A stretch of DNA of 64,000 nt, from contig JAJEKV010000013.1 of assembly GCA_021234155.1 (NCBI GenBank), positions 2,697,252 to 2,761,251 of the forward strand, read 5' to 3'. This document shows, in pieces, positions 23,061 to 33,610 of this stretch. Under the pieces are notes generated by a model. It was not told the DNA's origin and ran no database searches. It worked only from the letters and a program-made list of their open reading frames with translations. Origin of the DNA: Isoetes taiwanensis. Lineage: Eukaryota > Streptophyta > Lycopodiopsida > Isoetales > Isoetaceae. Position 1 is the stretch's first letter. Every line of letters begins with the position of its first letter. The translations under genes were made by a program, and so were the position numbers.

Positions 23061-23799
23061 TGTTGCTGACCATATAACTGTATGCTGCTTTATACTAAGC
23101 GCTGTTACAGAGCATGTATGTTGTTTCATAGCCACACGACCTGCCCACGTAGGCTCCTGCTCATGCAGGACAACCACTGCTGGCTCCATGAATCCTGTAC
23201 TATAGCCAAACAGAGAGAAATGTTAGTTACAATACTTGAAAGTTGTCAAATGTATAGAATAAGGAGTGAGAGCAACTTGCCATGTAGAAATACAAAATCT
23301 TTTATATGCTTCATATCAAAACCCCGCAAGTCCACAGCATCAGAGGATTCAATACGTGCGTAAACATTGCTTTTAGACTCATCTTCTCCCTGGACCATAA
23401 TGCCTACAATTTACATAACAAGTTAATCACCAAATTGTCAACCGCCAAATCGGCTTATATAGAAACTCCGAAGCGGTTGTACAATATTTTCAAGCGGCAA
23501 GCAATCACGTTGTAGCGCGCCAAAGACACAAGACGAAAAGCATGGGGGTAAACATAAAAGAGGACTGTTGCATTTCAAAACTCAACACGTGTTTCAAGCA
23601 TCGAAGTTCCATAATTAAATTTGAAAACGGAAAGGCTTTGAGTACCTGGGATGCTATCAACATAACCAGTTGACAACCATACACTAGAACAGCAACACAT
23701 CTTCCTTGTGAATCAGCACGCGCCAAAGGTCCTGTTAAAAACTTTTCCCGACCCCTTTTCAAATGCTGATGCTCAGGTCCCTCGTAAAAATGCAAAGAG
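23061..23799 (-). pseudogene. CPSF160 (cleavage and polyadenylation specificity factor 160 kDa) fragment, three exons
   Basis: Minus-strand exons: 23646-23799 (SLHFYEGPEHQHLKRGREKF, GPLARADSQGRCVAVLVYG), 23281-23389 (GEDESKSNVYARIESSDAVD then DMKHIKDFVFLHG) and 23061-23194 (FMEPAVVVLHEQEPTWAGRV then KQHTVIWSAT). These follow the plant CPSF160 order: GP...D.QGRC..VL.YG, IESS..V.LR..DM.H.KDF, HGY.EP...IL.E...TWAGR. CPSF160 is a WD-like beta-propeller scaffold of the nuclear pre-mRNA 3'-end complex. Introns are kept, so it was copied from genomic DNA and not from mRNA. The second intron has a GC-AG border (gcaagt...tacag). The rest of the roughly 1,400-residue protein is absent. Confidence 0.87.
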
Positions 23800-23829
23800 C
23801 TGAGCCAACACATTACATTCACAAATCAA

Positions 23830-25250
23830 TTCAATAATATACCACCACGTGTATCATATGGAAATTACTATAAATCTTGGACTATTAGCTTACAGAATTA
23901 TAAGACAGCACAATGACATAGCCATGGGTTTCACAAGCATGACCTGCTAGCTTTTGCCTAGAAGAATGTTCCTAGAAGAGAAAAGGTGCAAGTGCCTATT
24001 TGGTGCCCAGGGGTTTCTAGTAGACAATAATAAAATGTTTCTTTCTTCTATGTCATCAGGAACGCAACCTCGTATCTCATAATCTTTCTTTCTTATATGT
24101 CATCAGAAACACAACCTTGTGACTCATAATATACTGGACATGTGAAAGCAAAAGGCTCTTCAAATCCAACTTTGGCCAGACTATCAACTCATTGAACAAA
24201 AACTGGGAAGCCAATAATACTTGAGGGACTGCTGCTTTGTATTGATAGGTTCTGCAGAACCAAGAAGATATGGACTGCAACAAGTGCAAAAGTAGGACTA
24301 ACTGATATTGCCAGTCAAGGAAATATGAAGCACCTGCTGAAAATTATGCCTATAGTGCAAAGTGTGTATGGGGATGGATTTTGGAGGAGCCGGATTTGAA
24401 GCCACAGGCCATCAAACAAAGAAGAAGGAGCAGCCGACGTAGCAAGCCATCGCCTACATTTGCTTGACAATAAACAAGTGATTGAGAAAGTAGCCAAAGC
24501 CAAAATTGAGTTTAGGGTTCATCTAACAGCTGCCTCAGCTATGGCTGTGCCGAAAATCTCAAGACGGGACGATTTGCTGCCACCATGGTACCCGCCCTGA
24601 TCATTTCCACTCTTACCGCCAATGCAGTGATGGCTCTGCTACACACGCTCATGGTAAGCTGTTTCTATTGCATCTCTTTAGTTTTCCAGCAATACATGCT
24701 ATACAAATCTGAATCTGAATCTATTCGCTTCATCTTTGAAAAAAATCGAAGTGTTTACTCTGCAAACGACCCATCCTCTTGCCTTCTTCTAAACCAGAAA
24801 TGGACTCAAAGAATCAGCTGGATATTTCGTATTTTCTTAAAGCGCTTACCCTTGACTCTAGCGCCTGCAGACCTCTGTATATCCCATTTCATCTGCCGGA
24901 AATGGAATACCCTGGCTTCCTCTTCAGAAAAAGTTTTTACCTGTTTTGCTTGATGATTTTGTGCCTGATGGATTTGCATTGCGCGGAAATGCAGTATCCA
25001 GGCAAACCTTCTGCAATCTTGCAGGTACGGATTTGGCATCGCCGCCAACAGCTCCGCTACGATCTGTAAGATTCGGCGCTATGGCGGTGACTATGCGTTG
25101 TCGATTGAATCGCCGGAATAGGTCCGGGCTTTGCTTCAAAGCAAAGTAATAATTCCATCGCCCACCCACGTGTAGGACAAAGAAAATAGAAGAAAAAGAA
25201 GACGGAAATATTAGGAACCTATTTTTTCAAACAAAAAATCACACTGCTTT
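23830..25250. other. Mixed region, possible unrecognised exon pieces
   Basis: A plus-strand ATG in good context (24585, MVPALIISTLTANAVMALL) runs to a gtaagc donor. About 24789-25020 (plus) reads MDSKNQLDISYFLKALTL and RPLYIPFHLPEMEYPGF before CAG|GTACGG. Minus-strand frames at 24077-24503 also exist. I recognise no family for any of them, and they may be captured fragments like their neighbours. Confidence 0.25.
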
Positions 25251-25254
25251 ATAT

Positions 25255-25395
25255 ATGTTAGGATAAGTATTAAGCAAACTAAAGATAAAGATCATAAGTC
25301 AAACAATACATATACTAGGGGTGCCCTACATTAAGTATATCTATACAATGGAAATTATATGTGTATTATCTGAACATATATAAGTCAGTTTCCAA
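25255..25395 (-). repeat. Inverted partial copy of the copy A/C end block
   Basis: Reverse complement of about 10470-10600 and 49620-49745 ('aaactaaagataaagatcat', 'tactaggggtgccctacatt'). Confidence 0.8.
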
Positions 25396-25762
25396 TTTCT
25401 ATTTTCTGTTTTTGTCGTGGTTATTTTTTCCTGTTGCTTTTGTCGCCACGTTTTTTTGATAAATCCAATCCGTCGAACTCCGTCTAGGTTGTCGTATTGT
25501 GTCCACAACCTAAGCTATCGTTATCGTGTCCACAAGCTAAGCTATGGCGGTGTATAATCCCTGTCCACAAACTATGGCGGTGGATAGTCTGCATGTCTGG
25601 TTATTTGGCCTTGGCCGCCTGTATATAACTCGTAGATCTTGTGCACCTATAACTCTGAATAATTCTAAAACTGTGCTCGGATTTGCTCTGCATCAGTCCA
25701 GTCTGTAAGTTTTTGTGCATCTATCTGTTTTCTTGCATCTATCTGTAAGTTTTCTTGCATCA

Positions 25763-26045
25763 GTCCAGTCTATACCCTAAGATTCTGATATGATCCGGCG
25801 GCCCTTCCGGCCTGGAAGCTAAGCTCTGAAACCAAGCAGGCCATTGGAGACCCTGTTTGATCCCAAAATCTATAACATCTATTCGTTTCTGACCCTGGAA
25901 AGCTTGAAGAATAGCTTGATTTGCAGTAAAATGGCAGAATTTGATGTAGGGAGTTACATGATTTAGGATATGAAATGCTGCTGATAAATCTGCGGCCATG
26001 TTCTTGCAGCTCTGCAGGCAAGAGCCTCTGTAAATTACGCTGCAA
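25763..26045 (-). pseudogene. GRAS-domain (DELLA-like) fragment
   Basis: The minus strand reads ITPYIKF-like [17 protein letters not shown], then [19 protein letters not shown] and [14 protein letters not shown]. This is the LHR I end and VHIID core of GRAS regulators. The wording ([11 protein letters not shown]...VHVIDF..KQG.QWPALMQALA.RPGGPP) is that of DELLA gibberellin-signalling repressors. Only about 75 residues are present. The frame is lost upstream (a -1 partner frame carries [20 protein letters not shown]) and the fragment stops after YRLD. There is no DELLA motif and no PFYRE/SAW region. Confidence 0.8.
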
Positions 26046-26188
26046 CTCTTTGCAAAGGGGTACCTTTCAGAGATACTAATTCACCCAATTGGGCCAACAG
26101 AGGATTTTACCAGACTTAAACTCTTTGTAGATACTGCTTCCATGCATGCAAGTAGCGGATTTATAAGCTCTAATCCTGTTTCTAGCCC

Positions 26189-26395
26189 CTATTCCTTTGA
26201 TTCAGAGGTCGGATACCCTGTTTCTAGCCCTAAATCCCCTGTTTCTAAGCTAATTCTTCTCGATCCTCTGCTATCTCCGAATGATCTCCGTATGGCCTGA
26301 GTTTGGACAAGAGTGGGATTGGCCCAACCTAGAGCAACGCAAGCTTCCACAAGCTCATCGCAGATGCCCAGGTCCTTGAAGGACGGCGACTCCAT
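26189..26395 (-). pseudogene. DEAD-box RNA helicase N-terminal fragment (DDX47/RH10-like)
   Basis: Starts MESPSFKDLGICDELVEACV and continues ALGWANPTLVQTQAI. This is the Q-motif region of DEAD-box helicases (F..LG....L.EAC..LGW..PT.IQ..AIP), most like the rRNA-processing DDX47/RH10 group. After QAI the similarity ends (RRSFGDSRG...) and no Walker A (AQTGSGKT) follows. Only the first part of an exon is represented. It shares strand and neighbourhood with the CPSF160, GRAS and ECA fragments. Confidence 0.65.
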
Positions 26396-27114
26396 GCACT
26401 GTATAATCAAAATCGCTTAGGAAATAAAGTCAGAATGAAAAAACCATGCCTTTGCGCCTCTCAAAGTAGTAATGCTGGATCTAAAGGGCGATGTTGGCAC
26501 CAAAAGGAGCCTTCTGGTCTGCTACTATTGCAGCCGGATGATGAATGCTGATAGAAAACGTGTTGTACCAGAAAATGCGAAAACCCTGAGGTGGTAACCC
26601 TTTAGATCCTAATTCCAACACAGAAAAATTTGTCCCATAGAGCTCAATTAGCCCACCGACATGTTTTCGCAGAATCGGCTGGCAAATCAGATTGCATGAG
26701 CTTGGCTATGGCGGCAGAATAACTTACAATCAAACCTTAGCAAACACGGAACCAGTGTTGAATAAGAAATCCGGCAGATTTGGGAAGCTTAGAAGCAAGG
26801 TACAGAGCGAAACTCGCCCTGGCAAAAAGAATGCGGATAAATGAGAGCAAACTTCTATTTAAAAGGAAGATATGCCAGAACCGATTTTCCCAAAGCACTA
26901 TAGCTGCTCCAGAGAAAACTGCATCTGCACTTCCAATATACAGAAATAATTTTTGGCAAAGTTCCTGGAGCCACGCCATAGCTAGAAGACACAGCGGGAA
27001 GCTATGAAAAAATGGATGTGCAAAATTTCGTCCGTGGTTTCCTTTACTTTTCCCTTGCCACAATTATGAGTCATCAAAGCCATTAATTAATATCCATCTC
27101 AAAAAGTAATTTAC
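26396..27114. other. No gene recognised between helicase and Ca2+-ATPase fragments
   Basis: The frame at 26737-27063 (minus) is hydrophobic in part but unrecognised. The sequence is probably intronic or linker DNA of the captured block. Confidence 0.4.
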
Positions 27115-27236
27115 CTTCACAAGCAGCCGATTTTTACCAGCATTATCGCGAACAATAACGCCCATGGATTTCCGTGAGCGATCGAACTCCAAAAGTGCAA
27201 CCCTCTCCTGTCTTCCGCTCCACCATTAGCAGCAGC
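27115..27236 (-). pseudogene. ER-type Ca2+-ATPase (ECA) exon fragment
   Basis: The minus strand reads [18 protein letters not shown] then GKNRLLVK and ends at AAG|gtaaat (27115). The acceptor 'tttcgcag' is at 27237. EFDRDRKSM.V and LLVKGA.E are the nucleotide-binding-domain landmarks of P-type IIA Ca2+-ATPases (ECA1/ECA4, ER calcium pumping). The catalytic Lys motif KGA would sit across the intron. The first part of the exon is out of frame ([12 protein letters not shown]). It is a single exon only. Confidence 0.75.
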
Positions 27237-27358
27237 CTGCGAAACTCATTATTGTCAGATTCTTTGAAAGCCAATGTACGAAAATTAACCTCCTCGTACA
27301 TGCATAAGAAAAGCAAGCGAAGAAAAATTATTACTTAATGTTACTATGGGATCCATCG

Positions 27359-27531
27359 CGGTAAATGTTGGTTGGACGACATGTTATACCCAGCCTTAAA
27401 TGGCAAAAAATCGGCTAAGTCCACAAAAACGCCGTGTGTTTTTTTTTGGCGTGGCTATAACATGTCAAACACACGGATATACCACGGATATGCCCGTGGG
27501 TATAACATGTCAGTGTCCGATATTTACTGGG
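27359..27531. repeat. Small imperfect inverted-repeat element
   Basis: 'gacatgttataccca' (27377-27391) is repeated inverted as 'tgggtataacatgtc' (about 27497-27511). Pairing extends outward imperfectly to about 27359 and 27531, and another 'ggctataacatgtcaaacac' lies between. It resembles a small MITE or foldback. Confidence 0.6.
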
Positions 27532-28698
27532 CTCCGGCCTATGGGATGGTCAATAAAATCATTCTTCCCATGCCGCCCCGTGTTAAGTTTTCCTTGTGCT
27601 TCCTTAGATGGTATTCCCATTTTCTCCACTAGAACCTGTGCATAGCCACCACATAAGATAAGTAAAACGTCTCATATCAACATCCCTCTTCATCCAGGAC
27701 TTGCTCAAAATTTATTATCTGGCTCCAATAAATTAAGCAAACACATGCATTCAAAACCATATGCCAACTAGTACTCTATAAACTTATGATTTTGGTCAAT
27801 GTGGCTTGAATTCAAACACAGCATTTCGGCTCCAATATTCCACATGGACATTCGCAAACACAATAAACTATTGTCATAATCGGAAGAGAAAATAGAAGAT
27901 AGATTTGGCAGGAATTGGCAATGAACTGAACCTGAACCTATTAGCACATGTTAAAATAATATCCCTAATTGTCTGTCTCGCAACTTGTGCTTCAAATCTT
28001 TCATTTCTAGAATTTACTTGGCCATTTGACTTAATTCCAGGACGTTGTCTCATTCGAAACAATGATATTGAAATTTACTGAATATGGTTTAAGATAGTAC
28101 TTTTTGGAATATAATGTTGCACCACGCAATCATTTAGTCAGTCAAGAGTAGATTTAAGATACGATATTGCCAAAATAAAAAATAAAATAAAAATGATGAC
28201 AATAAAGAAAATCAAAATCAAAATTCAATCCTTAAAAGTCCATGGTCTTTGCTTAAATGCCTAAGTTTGCATTTCTCCATTCATGCAAAATCTAGATTAA
28301 TTTTTGGAATTTTTAATAGAAGACTAGTGCAACCCTCGCTTCCTCCTTCCGTTGTTCTTATATGCTCACAATACAAATGGAGATGTAGAGAGAGGTCTAA
28401 GGTGGATGTAAACGAGAAATAGTAGGGGAAAGGGATGCATAATAAGAGATGTTAGAAAAGTTTAGAATTTTGAATTCCATTCATATTATGCTCAATTGTA
28501 GCTAACACTATAATACACGCGTGTTCTCATCAATCCTTTGTGTTTTTTGTCTTCAGAAAATATCTTTGTGTTGGAAAGACGACACAATCAAAGCGGTATC
28601 AAGTGAGTTACTATCCCATATTGTTTTTTTATTTAACTTAAAGAGTTGGTACTTCAATATTCCATCAGTCAAATAGGAATTACCTAAAGTAAACAATC
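27532..28698. other. Left flank of Helitron, no gene recognised
   Basis: A+T-rich. The Helitron 5' TC terminus should be in or near here but I could not place it with confidence. Confidence 0.4.
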
Positions 28699-29241
28699 AT
28701 GAATGATAGTGATAGAGTCGCACAAAGAGATCTAGTTGAGAGATATAGAAAGAGAGCACGACAGAGAGAGCGCGCGCGCTATGCAAATTTGACTGAGGAT
28801 GATAGGGAGAGGATACGAGAAAGAACTAGAGGGTCTACGCACGATATTGGGGGACACTTTTTTGGTCTGCGACACTGGGTGCTTGTGAGGTGCTTTAAAA
28901 ACCATTTTCTTTGTATTTTGAAAAAAAAAATTCAAATTTTTTTTTAAATATTTTTCTCTAACACGCATTCATGTTTCGCCTTAGAATATAAAATTTCAGA
29001 CCAAACGGACTTATAAAAAAAAGATAAAAATAAACAAAGATATGTAAGTGGGGTGCTGGTGCTATGCTTGACGGACGCGAAATTGCCCCCCCAGTTTCGT
29101 GCGTAGGCCCTAGAGAGCGTGCAAGACAACGTCGAGCTAGAATAATAGAAGAAAAAAATACAGAACACATAGGTACAACTGTGGGTAAACAAGATAATAG
29201 TACGACTTTGAATAGTTTGATCGAAGAGTGTAACTTAGATT
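28699..29241 (+). pseudogene. Helitron Rep N-terminal segment, split by a MITE
   Basis: Starts MNDSDRVAQRDLVERYRKRA. The arginine/glutamate-rich frame enters the MITE at 28831 and resumes at 29115 in the same frame (ERTR|ERARQRRARIIEEKN), then meets TAG after IEECNLD (about 29239). The next ATG is at 29256 in the same frame. The repeating ERxRYANLTEDDRERIRER pattern continues into the following segment. Confidence 0.75.
28831..29110. mobile_element. 280-bp MITE in the Helitron coding region
   Basis: The left end GGGTCTACGCACGATATTGG pairs with the right end (28 bp or so; inward GGGCCTACGCACGAAACTGG). Flanked by TAGA at 28827-28830 and 29111-29114. Removing the element and one TAGA restores the Helitron reading frame exactly. 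The interior is A+T-rich with no coding sequence. The superfamily is not certain. Confidence 0.85.
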
Positions 29242-29255
29242 AGGCCAAAGAGAGT

Positions 29256-31193
29256 ATGCAAAGAATACAATCTAAAAGAAGGGAACGTTATGCCAACTTA
29301 TCAGAAGAGGATAGAGAGAAGATACGTCAAATAGAAAGAGAACGCTACGCGAACCTATCCGAGGAGGATAGGGACAGGATACGACGTAGAAGAGTAGAAC
29401 GCTACATAAACTTATCTGCGGAGGATAGAGACATGATACGACGAATAGACAGAGAACGCCATACAAAGCTAACTGAGGATAGACTTATAGAGAGCTCCAT
29501 TGTAGATAACCGGTCCCTAGTTGCAAGTGATGGAAATGTAGCCGAAGAGAACAGAAGTTGTATGAATCAATGTCGTATTCAAAACCCCGAAGAAAATATG
29601 CATCAGCTAAACCAATTAATTATGGCGCCAACCCATACCCATGGTGAGCCATCTATCGTCTCTCCTATTAGAAACTCTCAAACGCTTGAAAACCCATTGG
29701 CTGTGAGAAATATTAAGCAACATTTAAGGCAAATAGCAAGAGAACGTGCAAGAATATTGCATTCTACTCGGGTTGGAGAAGAGCAATTAGAGGCTATTTG
29801 CTCAGTTTCAAATTTAGAAGTACGCGAACAAGGTTGTCTACAATCACAAACTCTTGAGATTTTGGACTCAAACTGCTCAAACATGAACACGATGCGCACA
29901 CCTAATGAAGAAGGTCCAATGATCAGAGGAGAAAGTCCTTCTGCACATTGGAGAGCTTGTGCACATCGCATGAACTTGACAATAAATCGTACATATGCTA
30001 TGTGTATATGGAATAAGAGATGCACTTATTGTCAAATTCCATTGTTAAATGTTGAAAGAAATGGCTTATGTTGCAATGAAGGAAGATGGCTATTGCCGCC
30101 ATTGCCTCCTATTCCTGCAGCACTATATGATCTCTACAACATACCAGAATTTGCAAAACTAGCAAGAAAGGTGAATAGATTATTTTGCTTTAGTGTACTT
30201 GGAGTAAGTGGTAAATTTGTAGATTTAGACTTTCCTTCATCCGTAACCATAACAGATCGAACATATCATCGACTACGCCCTAGTGGGGAAAACGGCCATC
30301 CAATACATTGGTACATATATGATGAGTCAGAGAGGTACACACAAGCTCGAGCTCAAAGCGTGCCATTTCAATGGATCGGTATCGTAGGTTTAGTTCTTGA
30401 TCAAGTAAATCCCTTTATTCGAAACCTTCGAACGATGGGAAGCATGCGCATGCCGTCCGCATATATAACTGTACAAGGAGCAACTGCTAGTGATGATATC
30501 GCAGCTATCGTGGATGTTAACAATACTGCTGACATTGCACCTAGAGTAGCTAGTTTTTGGGTGCGAAACGAAGGTGAACCAACCTTTGTGAACATACTTG
30601 ATCCTATGTATGAGCCATTGCAATATCATCTCATATTCCCGCATGGTACAATTGGTTGGGGACTCGGGAACGAACATGGTCTTACACAATTGCAATGGTA
30701 CATGACCAGATTGCTACATGAAGACCGATTCATCCAACTTGGTCGTCTATGTGGAGAATACTTGGTAGATATGTACTCAAGAGTCGAGGATGCTCGATTG
30801 AACTACTTTAGAACGCCGACATTTCGCAATAGAAGAATACAATATGACGAGGATTATTCAGAGCGAGAAAATGACGACCGAACTGACATTGTCTTGCCAT
30901 CGTCCTTTTTAGGAAGCCAACGATGGTGTTCTGTTCAGGTTGCTGATGCATTAGCTCTATCTAGAGCCAAAGGGCATCCAACTTTGTTTATCACTATGAC
31001 GACAAATACTGATTGGCCTGAAATAAAGGACACACTGAGAGCTGGACAGAATGCATCAGATGTCCCTATGATTGTGGTTCGTTGTTTCCATGGAAGATTA
31101 CAGCGATTAAAAGAGCTCCTTCATAAGTTTTTTCAGCAGATATCATATGTAATAACTGTCATAGAATTTCAAAAACGCGGATTGCCCCATTAA
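29256..31193 (+). pseudogene. Helitron replicase (Rep), N-terminal repeats and Helitron-like N domain
   Basis: A 645-codon frame. Residues about 9-75 hold three near-identical units of roughly 20-23 residues (RERYANLSEEDREKIRQIE, RERYANLSEEDRDRIRRRR, VERYINLSAEDRDMIRRID), similar to the STPR-type repeats of some DNA-binding proteins. Then come a CIWNKRCTYCQIPLLN Cys pair, FPSSVTITDRTYHRL, LQYHLIFPHGTIGWGLGNEH, VLPSSFLGSQRW and GHPTLFITMTTNTDWPEIKD, all landmarks of the Helitron-like N/Rep region. It ends EFQKRGLPH-stop: the TAA lies inside the HUH motif, where PHAH is expected, and HLVL follows in the same frame. Confidence 0.9.
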
Positions 31194-31855
31194 CACCTCG
31201 TCCTCCGAACCGAGCCTGAGATACCTGTTGAGTGCATCGATGAGATTCCGTCGAATTACCTGCAGATCCAGTCCTTCGAGGGCAAGTTCAAAAATTTATG
31301 ATTCATAAGCATACTCATAGATGCTCGCCGGATGGCGCAACCTGTTGCTACAAATATCCGAAGGATATCACTCAAACGACATATCTCGACTCAAAGGGTT
31401 ATGTCCAGTATAGGAGAAGAACTATAGATGGTGTATGGGTGGTGCCATATAATGCATTCCTGCTCCATGAATTGGATTGCCACATTATGGTGGATATAGC
31501 ATCTACAGTACATATATTCTCATACCTTTATGGATACATATATAAAGGATTCGACAGCGGCAGCTTTCGAGTTACCCAAGAGAGGCATTCGTCATTCATA
31601 CCGTCGTCATTAAGCAATCAGCATGAAGAACATGCAGAAAGCTCGTCGAGAAACAATACTGAAGGAGAGCGTGTCACGGGTCAACCATCAGTAACGAAGA
31701 GTACCATAAATGGGTCATCAGAGAACATTTCATCTGATCAAGTTCCTAAAAGACCTCCCAGGGATGACATACAAGATTACTTGAGGGCACGGTATTTATC
31801 CGCAACGGAGGCGGCATGGAGGACACGGTCTACCATTACATCTACCACTGTCTAG
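31194..31855 (+). pseudogene. Helitron Rep C-terminal part (catalytic tyrosine region)
   Basis: After the HUH stop, similarity continues (HLVLRTEPEIPVECIDEIPS) and shifts frame near 31295 to MIHKHTHRCSPDG, CCYKYPKDITQTT, GYVQYRRRTIDGVWVVPYN, DCHIMVDIASTVHIFSYLYG and YIYKGFDSG. These are the standard Helitron Rep order, ending in the YxxxY-K-G active-site region that cleaves and joins DNA in rolling-circle transposition. The usual Lys in 'YLYKYIYKG' is Gly here (YLYGYIYKG). A frame change separates it from the helicase part. Confidence 0.88.
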
Positions 31856-31946
31856 CACACGATCATTGTTAGATCGATACTTTTTACGTTCTTTAGATGC
31901 TAGGTTTGATACGTTCACGTAGATTCAGTATTACGAACAACAGACA

Positions 31947-33610
31947 TTGATAGCGTTCAATTCTGCCTTGGTAGACGTACCTGAGAACTATGTAGAACAA
32001 GAACGAGAAGGATTCGTGACCAATATAGTGAAGAAAAGAGTGAGGCAGCCAATAGTTTGTAGAATACGATTGCTATTGCCTCGAGTGGGAGAGGCATTCT
32101 ATTTGAGACAAATTTTGCTGCACCGCCCTGCAAGGACATGGGATGAGCTGAAAATCGTTAATGGACAACAATATGAAACGTACCAGCAAGCTGCCGAGGC
32201 AGAAGGGTTGCTTGCGGCACATAACGAGGCTATATTAGTGATGGAAGAAGCTGCTTCCTTATCATTGAGTCCCACACAGTTGCAGTTTCTTTTTGCCATG
32301 TTACTGCTGGACCAAGGTCCAGCAATTGAGCTATGGAGCAGGTTCAAAGTACCAATGAGTGTTGACCTGCTAGACGAGTACCCAAATGATGAAACAATCG
32401 CTTTTAATGAATCCCTTCATTTAATCAACAACATTCTAACACAACATAGTACCAACATCATGGCATCTGGTCTCCAACTGCAGCCTCGTCTTGGAAGAGA
32501 TGTCATGCATGAATTGCGAAAATTTTCTGGTCATGGATGGTACTTAGATGAAGTAATGCAAATGATGAGCATAATGAAAAATGACCAACGGAAGATATAT
32601 AGTTTCGTTCGGGAATGGCTTGAATCCGTAGAAAGCAACCAACCTTTGTTCATCGATGGAAAGGCCGGCAGAGGTAAAACATTCCTTCTAAATTGCATAT
32701 GCCTATTGATACGAGGCAATCAAGGTATAGTTCTTCCATGCGGTACGACAGCATTAGCAGGTCTCCCATACCCAGGAGGACGAACAGCCCACTCGTTGTT
32801 CCAAATCCCCGTAGAAGAAAATAACGCAGGGCTTCATTCAATGATAGAACATGATTCTGGAGCAGCGGATCTGCTCATTGCAGCTAAGGTCATCATCTGG
32901 GATGAATTTCCAATGGCCAATAAAGCTGTCATAGAAAGTACCCATCATCTATTACAACGACTATGCAGGAACAATCTTCCCTTTGGAGGTAAGCATTTCA
33001 TTGCTTCTGGAGATTTTAGACAAGTCGCGCCTGTTGTAAAGGGAGGGGGGAGAAATGCAGCATATAATGCATCCATAAAATCCTCATCATTGTGGCAAAC
33101 TTTTCGTGTAATGAGATTGGAAGAGCCGATCCGTAACGCAGCTGACCCTGAACTAATGCGTTTCGTCGATCACATAGGAGAAAATTGGGAGGACCCGACA
33201 GTCTCACTAGATATATTTAATATAACTACTAGCATAGAAGATAGCATTGAATTTTTATATCCATGTGACATACTGCGAAATACAATTTCATGTAAGACAC
33301 GAAATACATTGTTGACAATTAACAAGAGTGTTGATAGCTTCAATGATCGCATTCTTGGTAGAGTTCCTAGTCCTGACAAATCGTATTATAGTCATGACCA
33401 CATCACCGAGCAAGATGAAATCATACGCGACCACCCTTATGCAACCTCTGATTTCCTTAATAACTTCACACATTCCGGAATACCCAACCATGAGCTGAAG
33501 CTTAAAGTAGGGGCCATATGCCGCATTATGAAACGGTTGGATATGGAAAAGGGTTTGGTAAAAAATGCGAGAGTTATGGTCGTGTCAATGCACGCAAAAT
33601 TTGTCATGGT
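31947..33610 (+). pseudogene. Helitron Pif1-type helicase, N-terminal and central part
   Basis: The open frame to the retrotransposon insertion carries a Walker A IDGKAGRGKTFLLN (usual GxxGxGKT), TTALAGLPYPGGRTAHSLF, Walker B VIIWDEFPMANK, SGDFRQVAPVVKGGGRNA and VMRLEEPIRN. These are SF1B/Pif1 motifs I-III and IV in order. The upstream part (GFVTNIVKKRV..., RTWDELKIVNGQQYETYQQA) is the typical Rep-helicase linker. The native protein is cut at FVMV|VKIL at 33610. The remaining motifs are at 46720-47035. Confidence 0.92.
33606..33610. repeat. Target site duplication ATGGT (left) of the gypsy element
   Basis: ATGGT at 33606-33610 equals ATGGT at 46720-46724, a 5-bp duplication around TGTGACG...GTCACA. 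Joining across it restores the Helitron helicase frame. Confidence 0.95.

Noticed and set aside
22710-23205. Plus-strand frames (119 and 129 codons) with Ser/Leu/Phe-rich sequence
   Set aside because: They are the antisense of the CPSF160 and Lys/Glu-rich minus-strand exons, which explain the open frame.
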